Shown: in pieces, positions 43,938-55,300 of the stretch | Position numbering within the stretch: the first letter of the stretch is position 1 | Layout of the letters: the number at the start of each line of letters is the position of its first letter | DNA from: Amphibalanus amphitrite | Lineage: Eukaryota > Arthropoda > Thecostraca > Balanomorpha > Balanidae | Length of the DNA: 64,000 bases | Assembly: GCF_019059575.1 (NCBI RefSeq) | Contig: NW_024881970.1 | Coordinates: forward strand, 186,001-250,000 | Direction: 5' to 3' | The notes under the pieces: model-generated | The model's database searches: none | What the model was told of the DNA's origin: nothing | What the model saw: the letters and a program-made list of their open reading frames with translations, nothing else | Translations under genes and position numbers: made by a program

Positions 43938-46871
43938 TCAAGGGTCACTCTCACTGCGGTGCCGAACATCACCAACGTGCCATGGGGTCCCGTCCACTTC
44001 CACAATATGAAGTGACGGCACCCTGGTAACAACACCCGGCTGCGACCTATCACCACAGCGTGATCCAGGCTGTCGGACCCACACGGCGTCCCCGACAGTG
44101 TAGGCGCTGTCCGTGCCCTCCGGACCGCTGCCGTCCGATGGATCACCACCAGTGCCAGTGACTGTCCTCACGCTGTCCCTGACCGAGTACCGGTAGATCT
44201 GTCCGGCTGGTGTCGTAGCCGAGCTCTGTCCGTCCTGAGGTGTTACGTTGTAAAGATGCACGGCATCGCCAACGGTGCACCCTGTTCTTGCGGCTATGAC
44301 CTTCACGGTCCGATGATTCCTCTCTACCACACCATTTCCACTTGGGCGGTAGACGGCGCGGAACCTCAGCCGAATTTTCCACTTTGCCGCGAACACTGCA
44401 AACGCCCGACTGCGAAAGGCGGTATCATTATCCGCCAGGATCTCTTCTGGAGCTCCACGTTCATTGAAAATTCGATGCAGCTCTTCAATGACGTGCGCTG
44501 AATCTGCCCTTCGAAGCAATCTCCACAAACTGAACCTCGAAGGACCGCAGTCGACCACCGACAGGTACAGACTGCGCTGGTGGTGCGTAACGTCAATCGC
44601 CAGCCTAGTCCAGGACTCGTTCACCTCCAGCTTCCCAGGCTTCCACTTAACTGGTGCTGGGTCGATAGACCTACATGCGTCACAGTGGGACACGACAGCA
44701 CGCGCCTCTCTCCTCGTAATGTTCGGAGAAATCTCGCGCCGAGCGAAGAACAGCGTTCTCCGTACTCCAGGATGGCCTGCGCGGGTGTGCACCTCGCGAA
44801 CCGCTGCTCGCCGTCCTCTTTCTTCGTCCTCGGTCCCATCTGCCCCGACGCCATCGCCGCCATCACCACTCGTGCTGGAGCTATCTTCATCACCGCTGGT
44901 GCACTCAGCATTCACCGCAGCACCACACGTCCCAGCGGACTCTCCGTTCAGTGGACCGCGCAGCCACTGAGCGGGAACCCGGCTGAGGCAGTCCGCTTTG
45001 TTGTCCGCCGACTTCACCAGAGTCACTGTCAGATGCAGGCTGAATTCGGCCACCAACTGCTTGACTATGTCGACTCGGCGCCGTATCAGCATTTCCCCGT
45101 GGGCCTTAGTGCGGAGACGTGCTCGGCTACTTAATGCATCGTCGAGCCAGCGATGAACAGTGGCCGAGTCCGTTTTCAGCTCGATGACTCGCATGCCCCA
45201 GGCGATAGCTAGATTGATGCCTCGCAGGGCGGCATCGAGCTCTGCCATATTTATGTGAGTCGTCTCATCCTTTCGAAGCCAGCATCCGTCTTCGATGATG
45301 TTTCCATCTTGCGTCTCCAGAGCGATTCCCGCCGCCACAGAGGAGGCGTCCGTCCACACGACAGCACTGTCTCCACTGACGTGCCAGTGACCTCGCGCTG
45401 GATCATCATTCACCATCCGCTCAGCCACGTACATCATCTGCTCGCGCAGCTCTGGATCGTCGGTAACATCGTCCCAGTGGTGAGTCACAGCATTGACTCG
45501 ACGTTTCAGCCAGGCCGCTGCCGGCCTCAGCCAGCCGCACACTGGCATGTGCGCCACCAGACGTCCGCACCAGGAGAACACAGCGCGGCGTGTCATGACG
45601 TCAGGAGGGGCACCGACTGCGTTATCCCGAGTCCAGTGGAGATCACCGTCTCCTGCGACACCAACCCGCAGGCCCAGCAGCCGTGCTCCGTCCTGGACTC
45701 TCTCTGGAGGCTTGCACTCCAGGCCGTACTTAGAGAAGTGCTCCACTACACGATCGGCCGTAACAATGTCCTCATCGACACACAGGTCGTCCACATACGG
45801 TATTGTGGCGCGCTCCGCATCGGCGTCTTGGCTGAGAACCGCTTGCACCACCTTCTTCATCATCAGCGGGGCCACGTTCAATCCGAACCCGACCCTCGTC
45901 AACGCATAACGCCGTCCGCCGACAATCACGGTCTGAAATGGCCAAAGGCGCTGGTCTGTGCGAATCTGCAGGTAAGCTCGCTTCAAATCCACCACGGCGA
46001 GATTCTTACCGTGGCGGCGCCACCTCCGCAGCGTGTCTGTGCAGACGTCGGCCTCTGCTGTGTGCGCAGGTACGTGGCTGTTCAACTGACGGTAGTCCAG
46101 ACAGGGTCGCACCTTGCACTTACTGCCCTGCTCCACAGCCATCAGCGGCAACAGTCCACGGGGAGGGCCATAGACGGACTGATCGTATGGAATTAGCCAT
46201 CCATTGTCTATCCAAGTCTGAAGTTCGGCTTCAAATTCCTGCCTGGCTTCTGCTGACATGGCATACTCAGGCACACTGCTGGATAGACTGGCTGGCTCAG
46301 CTCCATCTTCCCACTTCCACGACATCGTCCACGCTCGTTGGTCGGCATCAAACCGTACTGAGAAATCGGGCGTGTCCACCACCAATTCATCTTCAAGGCC
46401 TGGTGGAGTGGGCGGCGTAGTCGGCTTCCCACAGAACTTGACATCAGAGGGGGATGCAATCATCACGCCACCCAGAGCCGAGATGGCGGGCACTCCGAGT
46501 ACCATCTCGACACCCATCGGTTTGTCATCAAGAACCAGCACAGAAACATTCGCCGACTGCCCGGAACACGTTCTCAGCTGCACAGTTCCAACCCCACTGG
46601 AGAAAAACGGGTCTCCACTCATCGACGTTACCGCTGTTCTCTGAGGCCGCCACGCCTCACACACAGACTTGTAAACCAGGTTCTCTGTGCAGCCAGAATC
46701 CACCAGAGCTCGGCACCTGTGCCCGTCAACAGTCAGGTCTACGACCGGCAGAGCGCCACCCGTCACTGCGCGGGAGATGACGCCGGCGCTGACACACCAT
46801 CTCCCACGCCGTTTCCCGAACGGACGGGGCACCGAGACGCCAAATGGTTGGGTTCGCCGCACACCCAGCAC
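43938..46871 (-). CDS. pol: Pol of the LTR retrotransposon (protease, reverse transcriptase, RNase H, integrase)
   Basis: 977 codons open in the -1 frame relative to gag; the first in-frame Met is probably not used, because entry is by frameshift at 46811-46817. Aspartic protease DSG at residues 58-60; reverse transcriptase with LDYRQLN (~258), VVDLKRAY (~293) and YVDD (359-362); RNase H with D507, E544 and D568. Integrase zinc site H695/H700/C730/C733 and catalytic D760, D814 and E850 (35 residues between the last two). A further ~125 residues follow to the stop, with a VGDAVWVRQPG block that resembles the integrase C-terminal domain. No stop or frame break is seen. The acidic, Ser-rich stretch at 656-690 separates RNase H from integrase. 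Confidence 0.95.
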   Translation of the reverse strand: MLGVRRTQPFGVSVPRPFGKRRGRWCVSAGVISRAVTGGALPVVDLTVDGHRCRALVDSGCTENLVYKSVCEAWRPQRTAVTSMSGDPFFSSGVGTVQLRTCSGQSANVSVLVLDDKPMGVEMVLGVPAISALGGVMIASPSDVKFCGKPTTPPTPPGLEDELVVDTPDFSVRFDADQRAWTMSWKWEDGAEPASLSSSVPEYAMSAEARQEFEAELQTWIDNGWLIPYDQSVYGPPRGLLPLMAVEQGSKCKVRPCLDYRQLNSHVPAHTAEADVCTDTLRRWRRHGKNLAVVDLKRAYLQIRTDQRLWPFQTVIVGGRRYALTRVGFGLNVAPLMMKKVVQAVLSQDADAERATIPYVDDLCVDEDIVTADRVVEHFSKYGLECKPPERVQDGARLLGLRVGVAGDGDLHWTRDNAVGAPPDVMTRRAVFSWCGRLVAHMPVCGWLRPAAAWLKRRVNAVTHHWDDVTDDPELREQMMYVAERMVNDDPARGHWHVSGDSAVVWTDASSVAAGIALETQDGNIIEDGCWLRKDETTHINMAELDAALRGINLAIAWGMRVIELKTDSATVHRWLDDALSSRARLRTKAHGEMLIRRRVDIVKQLVAEFSLHLTVTLVKSADNKADCLSRVPAQWLRGPLNGESAGTCGAAVNAECTSGDEDSSSTSGDGGDGVGADGTEDEERGRRAAVREVHTRAGHPGVRRTLFFARREISPNITRREARAVVSHCDACRSIDPAPVKWKPGKLEVNESWTRLAIDVTHHQRSLYLSVVDCGPSRFSLWRLLRRADSAHVIEELHRIFNERGAPEEILADNDTAFRSRAFAVFAAKWKIRLRFRAVYRPSGNGVVERNHRTVKVIAARTGCTVGDAVHLYNVTPQDGQSSATTPAGQIYRYSVRDSVRTVTGTGGDPSDGSGPEGTDSAYTVGDAVWVRQPGSRCGDRSQPGVVTRVPSLHIVEVDGTPWHVGDVRHRSESDP
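46752..46817 (-). promoter_or_regulatory. -1 ribosomal frameshift signal (GGGAAAC plus pseudoknot)
   Basis: G GGA AAC in the gag frame at 46817-46811 fits the X XXY YYZ slippery rule. Two bases later CGTGGGAGATG (46808-46798) pairs with CATCTCCCGCG (46779-46769). Loop AGCGCC (46790-46785) can pair with GGCGCT (46757-46752), making an H-type pseudoknot. Pol is in exactly the -1 frame. Confidence 0.88.
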
Positions 46872-47479
46872 CGTCTTGTCACACGTCTCGCAGCTCTAGA
46901 TGGCTCAGCCGTCGTTTCGTGATTGTTTCTCTGTGCCCGCGTGAGGCGCTCTCCTGCCGCCGCGGCTGCCATCGCCGGGTCATTCTTCACGGCCCGTCGG
47001 GCACTGCTCAAGGCGCTCTCGATGCTCAGGTCCTGCACTCGATAGCTGGCGCCGATTGCTTCACGCACGTATAGTGGAAGACCAGAGATAAAAGAGCACA
47101 GAAGGGTCCGATCTGAAACACCTCCAAAAAGTGTGGACAGTCGCCGGAGGTCTGCCAGGAAAACATCCACTGCTTCACCTGGTCTGAGCTTCCTAGCCAC
47201 AAACTCTTCATACGCCCCAAGGGGATCTGGCGCAAACGCAGACTGCAGTGCGTCCTTCACCGACTCGTACGACGTTCGATCTCTCGCTGGCAACTGTGCA
47301 TAAACAGTGAATGCATCACCTTTCAACTTCAGAGGCAGGATCCTCATAATATCACTGCCCTGCAGCTCGCACAGTATTTCAGTTCGGTTCAGCCACCGTA
47401 CGACGTCTTCCTTGCCGGAATAATCATCGATCGCATCGATATACTCGTCATCGTTAGCTTTACGTTTCTTTGGAGCCAT
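46763..47479 (-). CDS. gag: Gag of the LTR retrotransposon
   Basis: 238 residues from the ATG at 47479, only 41 bp inside the 5' LTR. It begins MAPKKRK, resembling a nuclear localisation signal, followed by a capsid-like helical region (YEEFVARKLRPGEAVDVFL, in the place of the conserved Ty3 Gag segment). A single CCHC zinc knuckle near the end (CWVCGEPNHLASRC) should bind the element RNA. The frame is open further up into the LTR to an ATG at 47617, so a longer start is possible if transcription begins early in the LTR. The final codons overlap pol, and the stop at 46763-46765 lies inside the frameshift structure. Confidence 0.88.
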   Translation of the reverse strand: MAPKKRKANDDEYIDAIDDYSGKEDVVRWLNRTEILCELQGSDIMRILPLKLKGDAFTVYAQLPARDRTSYESVKDALQSAFAPDPLGAYEEFVARKLRPGEAVDVFLADLRRLSTLFGGVSDRTLLCSFISGLPLYVREAIGASYRVQDLSIESALSSARRAVKNDPAMAAAAAGERLTRAQRNNHETTAEPSRAARRVTRRCWVCGEPNHLASRCPVRSGNGVGDGVSAPASSPAQ

Positions 47480-47520
47480 TTTACCACCCGTATATACAAG
47501 GAAAAAATGCCGAAATAGCT

Positions 47521-47699
47521 TGTAATATAAAATATAAATAGAATATAAAAGACGGTTAACTTTCTCCAAAAACCGACTGTCTTTATTCTCCCCAAATCTG
47601 CACATCAAATTTTCCATCAGCGTGTTTTTGCGCGAGATAAAATTACTATGCGTTCCGTCAATTACATAAAATACAAATAGAGTGAGGCACCATCAAACA
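47521..47699 (-). repeat. 5' LTR
   Basis: 179 bp, no difference from the 3' LTR noticed. It holds the AATAAA copy at 47582-47587 and AT-rich TATA-like stretches. Confidence 0.95.
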
Positions 47700-47704
47700 C
47701 TTTC

Positions 47705-48234
47705 TTTAGTGTAGACGTTGTCGATACACTTTTTAAAGTCACGCCTGTAATGCGACCTTCGCTTCAGCGCAGCTAAACTCTGGACAAACCACGTCCGGCA
47801 CCAGCCCATAATCTCAGTCGGAACTCGAACCAGACACGCTAGCGCCACACACGCCTAGTCGACACTCGAGCCCCTCGAGCCCGACCGCGGCAGCAGCACA
47901 GTGATAACTTTTTTCTGCTCTAACCATAATCATAGTACCCAGGCCACAATTGTGAGCCGTCTCGTGTCCAGAGCCTACTTGCCACTTGGCGAGGACGAGA
48001 ACGACGCCCGCTGCCGCCTGGAGGCTTGGTGAGTTTCACCTCGAGGGGCTGCGGCCACCAGTGTTGATTGAACTCTCGTGATGGTGTCGACTGTCGATGT
48101 ATGCATTGGTGGTGAAGTTCCTCATTCATTCTCAGGCCATGGCAAAGCCCGGTCCAAGTACCCGTAACCGGACTGTGGTCCCGGTCCTGAATGTCCACCC
48201 AGCAGAGCTTTCTCCAGCTCCAATGGTCTCTTAC
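47705..48234. other. sequence between the LTR element and the next insertion, origin unclear
   Basis: Non-repetitive in this window. On the minus strand ctggtggccgcag (about 48048-48060) looks loosely like a retroelement primer-binding region, but no protein is readable. Confidence 0.3.
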
Positions 48235-48677
48235 ACTGGCGGATCTGCAGGGAGGGGGCATTTAGGGCTATGCCCCCTCAATGGCCTAAAGTGGCCTGTT
48301 TGCCCCCCCCCCCCAAACGATAATGAAACATAGTTCAATCAGTGCGTGGCCCAGGAGCCGAGTTAAACAGGGGGTGTTTTACCACCTCCCGGCCCGCAAA
48401 GGTTGCGCCAAGCACCGACCCGGAGCGGGTTAACTGGTCGACAAAAGCAATGTGAAGTGTTTATACAAAGTGATATAAAGGCATGGGTCGGGTGGGTTAC
48501 CATTTCTATATTTTTTTCTTTTTAGGTAAAAAAAAAAATGTTCATCGTGTCAGGGCTGTGACGAAAAATAAGTGGCCTAAATCCGATGAGAAAATAGGAT
48601 TTGGGAGTACGCTAGGTTTGGCTCCTACATGAGTTGCCCCCCCCCCAAAAAAAAAACGCAAATCTGGATCCGCTAGT
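48235..48677. mobile_element. small element with ACTRGCGGATCY inverted ends and poly-G/C runs
   Basis: ACTGGCGGATCTGCAG at the left mirrors ACTAGCGGATCCAGAT at the right. Each end has a poly-G or poly-C run close by (48305-48316 and 48640-48648). No clear target duplication and no frame; probably a MITE inserted in the TA-flanked element. Confidence 0.5.
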
Positions 48678-49318
48678 CTTCCTCGCACGCAGCTTCCGTG
48701 GAGAAGCGATGTTCTCCGACGATTCCTGAAGCAGAGGAATGCTGCTAGCGCAGAAGAGTGTCGCAGAAGCGTGTCGGCCATGACGGCCGATATCAATGTC
48801 AGCCGCGCGAAGTCAAGGCTCGACCTCCCACTTATCCGGACAAAAAAATTGGAATGGAGTGCGCTCAAGAGAAAGACAGAAACGTAGAAAACGCCGTATA
48901 TCATGTGTGTTGGCATTCTTACTGCATTTTACCTAGTCAGCGACATGGATATTAGCTTTTAGCATAACATACTGTCAGCAGAATGAGTATCACTCAGGTA
49001 GCAATTCTTGGATATGTTGCGCTAGGAAAGTGTTTTAGTAAATGTTTATGCAACAAATGTATTGATTCGTTGAAAGATCGCAAGCTGAAGCGAGAACGCA
49101 TTTATACGGTTTACGTGAAAATAACACCGAAGAAAGCCTATGGAGACTGCAACGCCTGAAATTGTCAGGAAAGGGTTACGATAGACGAGGTGCGCTGGTT
49201 CTTAACATTAAATGAAATTTTTTTAATCATCATTTCATGTCATAATAAGGCTAGATGCAAGTGGTTTTTGCTATAGGAAGTGAATTAATTTTTTTGACCC
49301 CACTTTCGAGACACCCTA

Positions 49319-52300
49319 GTGGTGAATGAGGCGGTCCGATCCAAGATTACTCGGTCCGATCGTGTATTGAGTGTTGAGGTGGCGCCGAGGGATATTATGT
49401 CTGAAGAGAGGCCGTATTCATCTGATGTGTAAAAACGGTAGCGGTCAAGAGGCCCAACGTTTGAAAGCAGTGCTTTTGTTCATGAATCACGTACCACAGC
49501 ATAAGGAGAACGTCCTGAATTTTCAAACCGGGATCGCAGTTTTCACACTTCGTTAGGCGGCACGGGCGGACATAAGGCGCATATCGTCACAGTCTGGCTA
49601 GTTTGGATGACCATTTACCAACAGCGTTAGTCAGAGTCCGTCGTCTGCAGTCCAAAACCAACAGAAGCTCATGACCACGGTGCCGCCGCCAGGTCACGGT
49701 GACATTCGGCCAGGTCATGACCTGTGCGACCTGAGCCCACCTGGACTTAATGCACCATGACTCTTGCCCGCTCAGCAGTCAGCACAGCGTGTAGGCGTTA
49801 TCTAGTTATCACCTGAGACCACCAGCCAAGCAACCGTGCCATCCCCATCCATCTCCCGAGGAAGACCGATCTGCGTCAATCACCGCCTGCCTTCAAAACA
49901 TTGCAGCGGGCCGCCGCCGCCGTCTGGCGTGTTTTTCATCACCCCTCCACGGGGAGGGGAGGGCGGCAGGCGGTCTGTTAGTTCGGCCGACTTCTGTCAC
50001 CCTCCCCACAGCACAGGGCGTCTGTGCGGCACACAAATCACAGGTCACCAGGGACCAGCTGTGTGCTACTGCTGACAGATCTGCTCTACCGTCCGCAGTC
50101 CGCACTCTGCCAACGGTAGAGCGTGGGCGTCTGGGGGAGAGGGGGAGGGGAGGGGGCTCGTTGCGCCATGCGTCACGGTTCAGTCCTGTGTGCCAGCCAC
50201 ACTACAGTGCTGATGCACGCCGGCGCCGACCGTTGTGAAACACGTCTCGCAGTGTCGGAAGGGTGGCCATTTCCGCGACTGTGACAGGGTGACGGTCGCC
50301 TCATGAGAGTACGGAACCGAGCTGGGTTGTAGAGACCGTCTTCTTCACGCTACTCCAGAAGGAATGGAGGGAGAACACTCCGCCGCCCCCGCCCACTACC
50401 ATGCCAGCGGCGCACGCCAGTCGCGTGCAGAATAAACAACTCGCGCGCGCCTGTCTGCCCGGCTGGCCGTGTTTGTTGTCGCCGGAGCAGGTCAGAGCAG
50501 CAGACGGGCCAGCACGGCACACGACTGAGCAGCCCGCTGAAATCATCCCAGCGCCGCCGGGGACGGGACGGGATGGTCACTGAAGTCGCCGCCCGCCGGA
50601 TCTGGTGTGACCGGACACAGACGGACTGGCATCGGCGGTTAGTATGGTATTTCCTGTGTCTGGTGATGACCAGCGCTGGTATGAAGGGGGACTGGATGAC
50701 GCACACTGCAGACCGCACAGTCCTCTGCTCGGTTGCATTGCTCCACACTGCACAGACCGCAGAGCTATGAAGCTTCGGGTTCGAATTACCTCCAATCCAA
50801 TGTTCCTCCGCTTCCTCCTTATTCCAGAGCGCACACTTGCGCTGCCCTTATGTAGACCTGTTGTGATTCCGCACCTCCATGCTGGTAGATTGGTTGGACC
50901 GAACAAGCAGTGTCGAAGCTGAGACAGACTGGGGGGAATGTCGACCGTTCCATTGTTGGCCGACGCCGCCCGGCCGAAGGGAGTGGGGCAGGGGAGGGGT
51001 AGAGGGGATCCCAGAGACCTCAATGCGCCACCGGCCGCTACCACCGCCCCCGTCAGACAGTGCAGAATGGCCCGCGCCGCGCCGACAGTATTCATCAAAG
51101 AAGTACAACAGAGCCCACAAGCCCGGTCAAGGTCAGGTCGTTCAGCTCTGAGAATGGGATACCGGATGCGGCACCGCCGCCCGTGAGTTGTGTGTATCAT
51201 CCCACATTTTCCCGGAGATCGAGATTGGATTCAGAAGTGTGACGCCAGGGTCGGGTCAACACGCTGGGATCCAGTATAAAAACGCGCTCATAGTTCCGGC
51301 CAGCCTACAGTACTGAGATTGGTGAATGCCTCACAAACATTTTGGTAACCTTGCGACTCTTACCTTGGGATGGCTAAGGAGCATGAATGTGGTCTAATCC
51401 GCGCCCAAATGAGGGAAGATGAGTTCCTTTAAAAATTGCCAGTGGCGTCCCGCCAGGCGGACAGCGCACGATTTGGTTTATTAAAACGGTTCATCGACTT
51501 ACATTAAAAAATATACATGAAACGTTGAACTGCTACCCAACCATATCATTACCGCCGCCTTTGCATGATGGCTAATAGCGGCACCAGAGCCCCTGATTGA
51601 CTGCCTCGTCACAAAAGGGTCCCGTCACGTCCGCTTTAATCTGGTAACGTTGCGTCAGCCTCGTCCGCGGAGCAATTAATCGGCAGGTCAGTGATCAACA
51701 TCAGCACATCAAACACCAAGTACTCGCTCCAGCTACCGTTTACCACTAGTTTACTATGACAGATACAGGATAAAGCCGCATGCAGTTGTCATTATTTTGG
51801 GGCGGGGTTCCGGATTTCCCACGGAAGTTTCCGTTCACTTGTAATGACATGCTTTCCGCAACGAAGACAGCTTTAACTTTTACACCCCCATAAAAAGTGA
51901 ATTATTCCGTATAATTCAGCATAATTCTGTCTTTCCTTTTGCATGACATATCAATCATTTCCTTGGATCTCAATATAACGGACCACAGAACGGCTGACCG
52001 AATTGAGCATTACCTCTCTGGGAGTAAATCACGCAAAAGAAACTCAAAACTGACAAATCCCCACCAGAACACGTGCTGCAAGTTTAGCTCGTCTCTGTGA
52101 TCCCGCGGCGGTAATAACCCGGTCACCCATCGAACAATGTCGATACAGGGCGCCGGCAGGTTTATACGAGCCGCTCTCCCCGCCACACGGCGAGTTTCTA
52201 CTCAGAAGTGCGCGGCACGCCTCTACCCGCTCGCGGCCGGGGCACGCCGAGCGCCTGGTAATGCACAACGCAGTCGATCTCACCGAGGGATTATACCGGT

Positions 52301-55300
52301 GCTACCGAGCGATAGATAAAGCGACAGAAGGTGATGGATTGATCGGAGACACGTCAAGCGTGTATGCGTGTCGCACACGCATTTATGACGCCGGAGAAGC
52401 GGCACGGAGTGCGGGGGTGAGCAGTGAGCACGTGCTCGACGGGCTGGCTGAAAGGGAGAGTAAAACGAGCGAGGAGAGAGGGGATAGAAGGAGCCGCCGG
52501 AGAAGCACGACCGCACCCTGTGCCACACCTGGGGCCGAGGTGGCGGCGCAGCGCCCGTTTTAGCCACCCCCGCCAGCAGCCACCGTCCTCCCCTCCCCGT
52601 CAGTTGGGGAGGCGATTGCCAGTGGAAACGGGACCAAAGATAGCACCCGGAACGATGGGACCGCGCGAGGTCTGCGGTCAAAGCTGGCAATGCCGCGGTG
52701 GAGCGCGCACGGTACGAGGCCGCCGCGCTGGTTGACCCGATGACCTGACGATCGTCTAATCTGACACGAATTGGAGGTTATCGTCCAAAACGATTGTTTG
52801 AGGCACACCGTGAAATGGATAATTTTGTTACTCATATACAGCCGAAAATGAATAAAGTGACGCTCGTCTTTTCGTCTTTATGTTTGACATCTTCGAGATC
52901 ATGTAAGACTGTTTATTTCCTAGCCTGCTCGCTACCTTGCTTCACAATAAGAGACGTTTTTCCAACGCTGTTCTTTTGTTTTCTTTCTCTCTCCACTTCT
53001 TGTTCCTGGCCACATGGCCTCTCTTCCCGGCGGAAGTCAGCTCAGCGTCTGACCACCAGCTGAGATCAGTCGCGCTGACGGCGTTACGTCACGCTGCAGG
53101 TTTGCGTCAGCGGCCGGCACCTCCTCTCCGGTTCACAGACTGGGCTCGCGTTTCACTCACGGCGAGCTCGAGTTCGAAACAACAGCGACGCAGCGCTGGT
53201 GCCGGTGCACAGCGCACGTGCTGTCTCCATCCAGGCTTTCTAATTCATTCCCCACACGTTCCACAAGACAGAGCCAATTTCAAGACTGAAAACACAAACC
53301 CGTGCATAAGTACCCCTACTAATACATCATAATAAATCATGCTCAAATCTAGGTAATGAACGAAGCGAAATTTTCTTCATCGTGCGTCAGTAAACCAGAC
53401 GTCACTGCCAAATGTCGAGCAAGTAAGTCAAACATTCAGCCCCCAGTTTGGGCCTGATTTGGTGACAAGGATGGTTTTTGCCGGGCGCTGATGACGGTGC
53501 GATCGTGGCCTCCTCACAGGCTGAAGGACGCCGACCGGCCTTGCCCGACCTTGTTCCTCACTGACCGAGATCCAATCGCAGTCCTTGTTCCTCAGCACGA
53601 CATTTGCAGCCAGCTGGTCGCCCAGTTAATGCTGTCAGCGTGGATGACGTACCGACCGTATCAGGCCTGACAGGGCCGTGCTTTACCGGGACTGGCACGA
53701 TCGTGATTCGATCGTGCCGGGTTGGAAACTGGCGCACCGATCGTGACAAAACGCTGTAAAAGTGAAACATTATCGTAATGAGTTTGACTCAAGAATACCG
53801 GTCACCACAGGGCTTTTACCCATATCTCAAACTCCACCATAGTCCAGTTCGCGGGGATGGGGGGGGGGGGGTCTCAGCTGTTTCCCGGAGTGACCGGTTA
53901 CTCGGGTCGGGTCGATGAGCCGTTTTTACCCGACTATGTAGGCCAGACGGATCGACCCATGATTTCCGCGGCGAACAGAGAGCCCGGCGGCACCTTTTTA
54001 CCGGCGTGCTTGTGAAAACGCAGATGAGCATGCGGTGTCGTAACTGTGCCGCTCCAGTTTTTGTGACGCTGCCGTGATGAAGACGGCGTTACATCAGGAC
54101 GGGATGACGGACCGTCGGAGGTGGGAGCGATCCAAGGACTGCAGCCGGCAGGACGCCCCGCTGGGTCCCTCTCACTGCTGTCCAATTCATGACTCTATAA
54201 ACCCGTGCCCGAGCCTATCTCATCCAGCGCGGCCCGCGGCCGACACAATCACACCGAAAGTGAAACTCACCGGTGTTGAGGGGCGACTTTCGCCTGCTCC
54301 ATGTCTGCCAGTGGGCTCCGCCGTCCCGCGTCGGTCCGTCGCCGTCGGCGGCGGCAGCACAGCACCCACAGACAGCGGCACTGACAGGACCCCGAGCCGC
54401 ATCCGTCTGCGTCCCGTCCAGCGCGCCCGGGTCAGACAGAGCGGCCGGTCGGCACGAGCAGCGTCGGCGGCCGTCGGCACCACTCTGCCGGCGCCGCCGC
54501 CTCCTCCGCGCCGGCACATCGCCGCAGCCGCAGTCGCCGGTGACGTCACTGGCCCACCGTGTGACGTCATACTTTCGCTCTCCGTGTCGCGCCGCCAAGG
54601 CCGCGGCCACGTCCCGGCGGCGGTCACCGGTCAGCCACGGGTCAGGGCACTGCGCAGCGACCCCGCGCCGGTCGCCGAACCCGCCGTCGGTGGACGCCGA
54701 CGTTCCGACGAACCGTCGGAACCGACGACTTGTCACCAATGACGTCATCAAGTGAAGGCACTTCACTCCGCGAGACGTATACCGGTTCCGATTTTCACCC
54801 GGCCACATAATTAGCGATAATTTGGGGCGTTTGGTGAACCGAACGGGCCGATCCATTTCGATCTTCCGTGCGGCGGTTACCGAGGTATTCGAGGCGTGCC
54901 GGGTGGTGGGGGGACTAGATCGGTAGGGGTTCGACTCCTGAAGGGTTTGTAGGTCATCTTGCGAGGCCACAGGTCACCAGATCAACTAGTTTAGGGCACC
55001 GGCCGACCGTGTTTGAGATATGACCGCAGCGGCAGCGTTGAAAGCCGCAACCAAAAACACTCCCTGTCATATCCGCAGATGTCCTTTGGATACGGCAAAC
55101 ATGCTAAGGCGGGGCGGAAAAAGCCGACACTTATTTCCTGGAGCATTTCTTCGGCACGCGCCGCATGCAGCGTGATGCAAATTTGACCCCATCGAGGTCA
55201 CCTGGCGCTGGGCCCACAGGAGGCAACAAAGCGGCAACGGTGGACGGAAAAACGATCAATTTAACCCTGACCGACCGAACAACCGAGCACCTGACCGACC

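Larger units (their letters stand above)
43745..47699 (-). mobile_element. complete Ty3/Gypsy LTR retrotransposon
   Basis: 179-bp LTRs at both ends, TG...CA borders and a 5-bp target duplication CTTTC (43740-43744 and 47700-47704). Gag then pol, with domain order protease, reverse transcriptase, RNase H, integrase, which defines Ty3/Gypsy. No envelope gene follows pol, which stops 14 bp before the 3' LTR. LTRs identical by eye and open frames indicate a young, possibly active copy. Confidence 0.95.
43461..49318. mobile_element. TA-flanked inverted-repeat element (Tc1/mariner-like) carrying nested insertions
   Basis: TA|GGGTGTCTCGAAA at 43461 mirrors TTTCGAGACACCC|TA ending at 49318. Inside, a block with ggcgttgcagtctccat occurs near 43613 on plus and, reverse-complemented, near 49150-49170, so the inverted ends are long (over 200 bp) but diverged. 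Removing the LTR element leaves about 1.9 kb. The host element has no transposase that I can read. Confidence 0.6.

Noticed and set aside
44464-46899. Long plus-strand open frames opposite the retrotransposon pol (up to 313 codons)
   Set aside because: They are antisense shadows of pol; they carry no domain, while the minus strand has protease, RT, RNase H and integrase motifs.
48040-48062. Primer-binding-site-like ctggtggccgcag on the minus strand
   Set aside because: No adjacent LTR or protein remnant could be identified, so it is kept only as a note.
50760-50790. tRNA-like B box (ggttcgaatt)
   Set aside because: No A box at the right distance and no cloverleaf arms; the same applies to gggttcgactcc near 54925.
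54215-54970. 251-codon minus-strand frame in CG-rich DNA
   Set aside because: Arg/Ala-rich with overlapping open frames on the other strand, as expected from CG-rich composition; no domain and no splice context.
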